Of a stretch of DNA of 64,000 nucleotides, positions 59,193 through 64,000 are shown in pieces. The translations under genes were made by a program, and so were the position numbers. The stretch covers positions 7,130,992 to 7,194,991 of the forward strand of contig JAJEKV010000058.1 of assembly GCA_021234155.1 (NCBI GenBank). The letters run 5' to 3'. Within the stretch, counting starts at the first letter, position 1. Each line of letters starts with the position of its first letter. Origin of the DNA: Isoetes taiwanensis (taxonomy: Eukaryota > Streptophyta > Lycopodiopsida > Isoetales > Isoetaceae). The notes under the pieces are model-generated. The model had not been told where the DNA came from. It was given only the letters and a program-made list of their open reading frames with translations, and searched no databases.

Positions 59193-60020
59193 TTGCAGAT
59201 GGGTGTGGCGAAAATGATGTTGCAGAATTGATGTTGAGTGACATTGACACTGGATGCAAGACGCTAAATGTGACAATGGTGTGACACGAGAGGCGAAGCA
59301 ATATATGCGATTGTGGTTTTCTTGATCCGCAAAGGCATGATCAACTATCCATATAAAGTACTGAAGCCAAAACATAAAGCTGAAAACACAATCAAAGGCC
59401 CTAAAGTGAGATACAATTCAATAAGATGTTCTGGGCTTGTAGTCTGGGTTGATGCAGACGATTGACACAAGTCCCTACTTCTTGTTGTATAGGCTACAAA
59501 ATATTGTAACAATGGCATTTGCTTTTCCATTAAAATGTTAAATGCTTTCAGCATGTTGTTAAATTTCCTGATGGTTTGTACCTAAAGTTAACTGACACCA
59601 ACCAACTTAAACGTGTATATTAGAAATGGGTTACTACATTAGCAAAGCACTTAACGCACATTCGAAATGGGATTGTTATATTAGCAAAGTACGAATTGGT
59701 CCTTTTTTACCATTGTGTATTCTGTTCTTAATATTTGTATGCATTCACTAAGAAAATGAAATCATGTATTTATACAGGCCTTGTACAATTTTATAACTAC
59801 ACAAAGCATTCTTAATGAATGGCTAATGTGTTTTGGACAAAGAACATGATCATGTCAATCCCAATTGGTCTAGGCACTGAGCTTCGCAAGCCTCTTCTTG
59901 GTCCATGTACAATTCGTAAACAAAAGAAAACAAAATAAAACCCCATGTTCAAAACATTAATAAGCCTTGACACATGAAATGACCCAACAAGAACCATGAA
60001 AACAAAACGACAACAAGAAA
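59193..60020. other. Non-coding stretch
   Basis: No gene recognised. A short repeat RAATGGGWTACTAYATTAGC..AAGCAC occurs at 59624 and 59667. It leads into the terminal motif. Confidence 0.4.
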
Positions 60021-60076
60021 CATGAAAGCACACTCTCGGGCCACCAGAGGGCAACCCTCCGTGCGCAGCACCTTGT
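60021..60076 (+). repeat. Hairpin-bearing terminal motif, copy B
   Basis: CATGAAAGCACACTCTCGGG followed by CCACCAGAGGGCAACCCTCC and GTGCGCAGCACCTTG. It contains the hairpins GAGGG-CAA-CCCTC and GTGC-GCA-GCAC. Right after CTTG the sequence becomes the 219-bp satellite unit, entering it at its T run, which fixes this end of the insertion. Confidence 0.6.
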
Positions 60077-60150
60077 TTTGTTGGTATATCACTATGTGTA
60101 ATTTGTGTAGCACATTGAACCTACCAACATGAAGAAGTTGTAGTGTTATT
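60076..60150 (+). repeat. Single partial satellite unit
   Basis: TTGGTATATCACTATGTGTA followed by ATTTGTGT and CCTACCAACATGAAGAAGTT matches the 3' part of the 219-bp unit at 53040-53110. Confidence 0.85.
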
Positions 60151-60561
60151 GGTGATGTCTTCTTTGCGATGTTGGGGTGTTACAATAGTTTGGATTCATT
60201 TCATTTGCCTACTTTGTAAATTTGATCGTGCAACACGTTTTTTCTCTTCCTTGTGGTCTTTTAAAGTGATGTTCTAAGTATAAGCTCAAGTCAAATAAGC
60301 ACTCCTCAACCAATTAACAACTTCTTGCTCATATTCTCAATGGCTAACAATTCGAGTAAAATGATTGATCTTAGTTTTCTTTATATTAAATTATTCAAGT
60401 TTACCATGATTTACAATTATGGCGGCATAAGAAACTATGTGGATCAAACCTACTAAAGCGTTAACAACTCAACTTCATACGAGTTTAACCAGGTGTTGAA
60501 CCACGATTATGATTTTCACGTTAACTTAAAACCTTTATGCTAAAATCTTCGGGAAAAATCT

Positions 60562-62430
60562 TGTGACGCTCCCTGAATATATACAACGCTCTGGACGTAT
60601 ACATACGGGGACTTCCCCCTCCCATGGCAATCAGCTCACCATGAGCAGGGCCCTCCGTCTAACTCGGACCATCCGTAGAGAGATGCCCGGGTGAAGGACA
60701 CGGAGGTGTCATTCGGCCCACGCCTTCAATGGGACTCCTAAGTTGCGGAAGCATGAATACATGTTAGCACACAGCATAAATCATATATAAATAACCCATC
60801 CAAGTACTAGAGGCAAAGAAGATGCATCTAGTCCTAAGGAAAACACCCCAAACTCCAGGTTCTACCCCGGCTCAGACTCCAGTGAGGATCGACTGACGGC
60901 TAGGTCTCAAGAGATCAGCAGACCGAATCTTGGCATGGCGTTGGCTGGCATAGAACATCGGCTAGGGTTGTCCACTCCATCCGCCCCTCCTGTGCACACT
61001 TTGCAGATGAGTCCAATCATGCTATGTCGTCACTATAGCCTTCCGGATACGCAGACTCAAGGTATCACCCTTCGAGCCTACTCCAGGGTTCATGAAGCCC
61101 CGTCCAGATGAGGCAGTCGGGGAAGTGTCCCTTCCGGGATCACAAGTGGTTCCATGGGTGAGCTAGAGAATACGCGTGCGCATCAGCTGACCCCCGCGAT
61201 CCGTGCCGACTTACTCACCCTAAATCTACTCAAAGCAGGGGGTGCCCCATACGGGTCACACCTCGCACCCGTGGAGTGTCGACCCATACCCGCCCCCTCA
61301 CGTGACGGCTATCAGGCCTAGCCCACTGTAGGAGTCTCAGAAGCTTTTTATGTTCGTGCAAGACCCCACCCCCACTTCACCACTGCGTCCCTTATCTGGT
61401 GCTAAGCAATTCCATAGCATCCACGACTCGGTGGTCTCTTGTGCACAGGCCGCAATAATGGGAAATACAGGGATCCACCTAGGAGCATACTAATAAACAT
61501 GGCTCAGAGGTCTCTACCCCCTTAATTCCCCCATTTCAAGAGTAATACTATGCAAAGAACTATTAATCCATCATTTAAGAGCAAGTACAGAATCAGAGAT
61601 AAGGAGAACTCACCTTTGCAATCAAGGGTTAGTTCCTACAGGTAAAGCATAGAGAACACAGAGAAACAGAAGAAATACACACAACAAGTGCCCAACATAA
61701 TCAAATATAATAGAAGGATATAATTATGTATGTCTTACACAAAATCCTAAGGGAATAACGAGACTTAGATGATGTTATAACAAGGTTATGAATAATAAAT
61801 GAAGAACGTCTGTCTGTAATTAATATTAAAGTATATAGGTCAAAATGGCAAATACAGTACAATATACAATTCTATTAAAGGGTAACTATAAATGTCAGGG
61901 GCATCTAAACACTCACGATACCAATATATGAGTTGTTAAAATTGTAACCAAATAGGAAAACAAAATTTAGATGCAAAATTACATTAAGCCCGGGGTAAGA
62001 ATAAAATCACTTGCAAAGTGAGCGGAGAATATAATAGATATATACATGAAGTTAATATGATTAGAATGACTTTCTACTAAACAAAGGCGAGGTTAATAAC
62101 TCAGTATTATAATATAACAACAAATAGAAGTTCTTTATATCTATATTGCCTTTAATATATAATCGCCACTGTATGTATAGAAAGAATGATTTCTAAAATA
62201 GATAGACTGTGAACTCGTCACCACGAATGAAACAGTGAGACTTCCACAAATCTTCACTGTTCACTTTTGACAGTCCTAAGCGATGATCATGTCTGATCTA
62301 TACCTCTACCTCTTATATTCCAGAGTTATAAATTGCACATTACAAGTCATTTCAAACTTAATCACTTTGAACATGACAACGTCTGTCTGACTTATAATCT
62401 CACGCTATCTCTTTAAGGAGGGGAGACTCC
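60562..62430. mobile_element. LTR sequence related to the 19124 solo LTR
   Basis: It starts TGTGACGCTCCC, like TGTGACGTCCCC at 19124. Shared blocks are CGCCCCTCCTGTGCACACTT (60983), AGCCTNCCGG, GATGAGGCAG (61108), and the GTGCACAGGCCRCAATAAT block (61440 compared with 19922). The 3' limit is uncertain and I place it only roughly. No internal gag-pol region is recognised between 60562 and 62430. Confidence 0.6.
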
Positions 62431-62458
62431 CTTCCAACGTATGATGTGTTGCCCTGCA

Positions 62459-62509
62459 ACAAGAGTAGTCTTGATGCTGAGGACATCATCATTTTTAAGG
62501 TGGGGAGAA
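62459..62509 (+). pseudogene. End of LTR-retrotransposon polyprotein plus polypurine tract
   Basis: GATGCTGAGGACATC.. reads DAEDIIIFKVGRM and stops in the next LTR. AAGGTGGGGAGAA (62497-62509) directly before TGTGACG is the polypurine tract that primes plus-strand DNA. This is the normal arrangement at an internal-region/3'-LTR border. Almost all of pol is missing. Confidence 0.6.
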
Positions 62510-62665
62510 TGTGACGTTCCACATATTTATACGCATATTTAAGTATAAATACAAAGTATACGTAGAAGCTAAAGCGTGTAAAAACAAGTCCAAAAAAACT
62601 GATTATAACTGTTACTGATTAGGGCATAATGAGTTTTCTGGACAGCCTTAGGACCACTTCATATA
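62510..62665 (+). mobile_element. Start of a second LTR (TGTGACGTTCC)
   Basis: TGTGACGTTCCACATATTTA follows the polypurine tract. The sequence differs from the 60562 LTR after the first ten bases, so it is a different subfamily or only the conserved end is shared. The 3' limit was not found. Confidence 0.45.
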
Positions 62666-62785
62666 GAAAAGTACAAAAACATTTTCCACTGGTAGAAAAA
62701 GAACCAGTCATGTTAGCCAATAGATAATTAGATATGCCTAGAATAAGCCTCAGGATGCCCAAAGTTATGCTCTCCCTAATGAATT
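62666..62785. repeat. Direct repeat, copy 1
   Basis: ACATTTTCCACTGG ... AAGAAYCAGT ... AGATATGCCTAGAATAAGCC then YRAGGNTGCCCAAAGTTA. Matches 63364-63482, about 700 bases downstream, at roughly three of four bases. Confidence 0.65.
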
Positions 62786-63363
62786 GCCTCTTAACATGGG
62801 GCAATCCAAAAAGCATAGAGATGCACAGACCACATCAAGAACTTAGACAACGTAAATGTAATGTAACTCAAGTTCTTGCCACGGAACTAATCATGCTATG
62901 ACACATGGCAGACAGTCTTTTCACAAATGTTAACCTAATTTTTCTTCATTTTACCGTGCATTACAGCCGTTCTACCTTCATTCTCGCTGTTTTACAACAC
63001 ATTCTAGCAAATTTAACCTACATTACCAATTTTACTTGCAAGAATTTGAGTTAGCTTACATTCACGTTTTAAGAATGACCTCTTGCCTTTGACTTCGGAG
63101 GTCAAAAATTGCCTTCGCATCCCAGCGTCGACAACATTTCCCCTCTAGAATCAGAGGCAATAGACCATTCTTATATACATAAAAGACTAACATTGCTCTA
63201 TGGGTTTTGCTCCCATTCACCTTACATCGATCTTAAAATCTTATAGGACTCTAATCCTTCATTATACTCGAGAAAAATTGGAGTTTGATATGCTTGTAAG
63301 TAGATTGTATTCTATGTTGATCAGACTCCAAAATAGGATGATGATGTAAATTTTGACCTATGT

Positions 63364-63482
63364 ATATGGAAAAAAATTATAAAAATATTTTCCACCGCCA
63401 AAAAAAGAATCAGTAGTTTTTAGTCGTTAGATCAATAAATATGCCTAAAATAAGCCTGAAGGTGCCCAAAGTTACCTTCTCC
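63364..63482. repeat. Direct repeat, copy 2
   Basis: Partner of 62666-62785. Its 3' end runs straight into the LINE polymerase frame, so copy 1 may be an older remnant of the same LINE family. Confidence 0.6.
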
Positions 63483-64000
63483 AAAGTAGTGTCCGCTTAC
63501 AAATATTTGGGGATGCAGTTCCTGTCGGCCATGAAATGGGACAATTCCATCTGGCTGCGAGCCGCAGCAGGTTGGAAGGCACTTTATGCAATGGAGAACA
63601 ATAGCCACAAGGCAGAGCTGTATGATTAGGCCTACCAATCGCACTTATTCAAGGTGCTAGTAGAACCTGTGCTTTTGTACGGGGTCGAGGTCTGGGGCCT
63701 AGTGATTTCCCTCGCCACTTGGAATGACTTGGAGCAGGTGCTGAAAGCTTTCTTGGCACGAGCCCCGGGGCATATGAGAGAATCGCAGGGGAAACATATT
63801 TATTGCCTCTTCAAAGAGGAGCCCTTGACAGACACATCGTCTACTTCCAGAAGGTGGTCAGCATGGACGATACTCGTCTCCCTCACCTCACTTACACTAT
63901 GGCAATGGGGCCTCAACGCCGAAAAGCTTGCTGGCCACAGTGGCTGGCCAGATGGAATGTGCAAGAGCACAGGTGCATCCACGTGCAAACGGAGGCAGAT
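63441..64000 (+). pseudogene. LINE reverse transcriptase C-terminal part, cut by window end
   Basis: Plus-strand LINE with VVSAYKYLGMQFLSAMKWDN, AGWKALYAMENNSHKAELYD, stop (63627-63629), then in the same frame HLFKVLVEPVLLYGVEVWGL, WNDLEQVLKAFLARAPG, and frame-shifted text corresponding to RHIVYFQKVVSMDDTRLP and MGPQRRKACW near 63835-63930. These parallel segments of the 14479-14709 and 21660-21800 LINEs (FLARALGV, QKVVAMGDTRLP, MGPQRLKACW), so one LINE superfamily is present three times. It is broken by one stop and at least one frameshift. The zinc tail would follow beyond 64000. Confidence 0.8.

Overview
The window looks like nuclear DNA of a land plant with a large, repeat-rich genome. 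The support is GT-AG introns, plant-type gene families (clade PP2C phosphatase, PLS-class PPR, ECT-type YTH domain, WDR7/rabconnectin-like WD40, plant PDI-like) and plant transposon classes (Mutator-like, LINE with RVT zinc-binding tail, Ty1/copia, long LTRs starting TGTGACG). A seed-free plant such as a fern is my best guess from PPR and LINE style, but that is inference. I see no rRNA, CRISPR, operon or other prokaryotic feature, and no complete, undamaged host gene.

Layout: 1-2.1 kb holds a PP2C pseudogene with introns. 2.1-6.4 kb is mostly non-coding, with one possible 3' exon and a decayed PPR gene. 6.4-14.7 kb is the most structured part. A 5'-truncated LINE (minus strand, flanked by 54-bp direct repeats) has been split by a 7.3-kb Mutator-like element. 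That element has inverted ends loaded with a 20-bp palindrome, an intron-containing transposase gene on the minus strand, and a convergent second gene (coiled coil) on the plus strand. This resembles the two-gene layout of maize MuDR. 14.7-18.1 kb holds small repeats.

18.1-23.4 kb is another nest: a copia reverse transcriptase/RNase H fragment, a 1590-bp solo LTR with a 5-bp target duplication and a matching unoccupied paralogous site nearby, then a longer degenerate LINE. 23.4-39.7 kb is gene-poor, with minisatellites, three LINE 3' fragments and a 647-bp inverted-repeat element.

39.8-43.0 kb holds a broken WDR7-like gene with an internal 0.29-kb duplication joined to an IPI3/RID3-like first exon. 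45.2-45.5 kb has two clean PDI exons without the CGHC exon. 50.0-50.3 kb has a HECT E3 ligase fragment. 52.9-53.7 kb is a 219-bp satellite. 54.8-57.2 kb is a near-identical 1207-bp tandem duplication of a two-UBA-domain gene fragment. 57.4-58.2 kb is a YTH-domain pseudogene. 58.7-60.1 kb has an unrecognised 158-aa ORF upstream of a hairpin-bearing terminal repeat. 60.6-64.0 kb holds LTR sequence, a polypurine tract with an LTR start, and a plus-strand LINE fragment.

The host-gene pieces keep their introns, so they were most likely copied at DNA level rather than by retroposition. The window reads as a mosaic of gene fragments and nested transposons.
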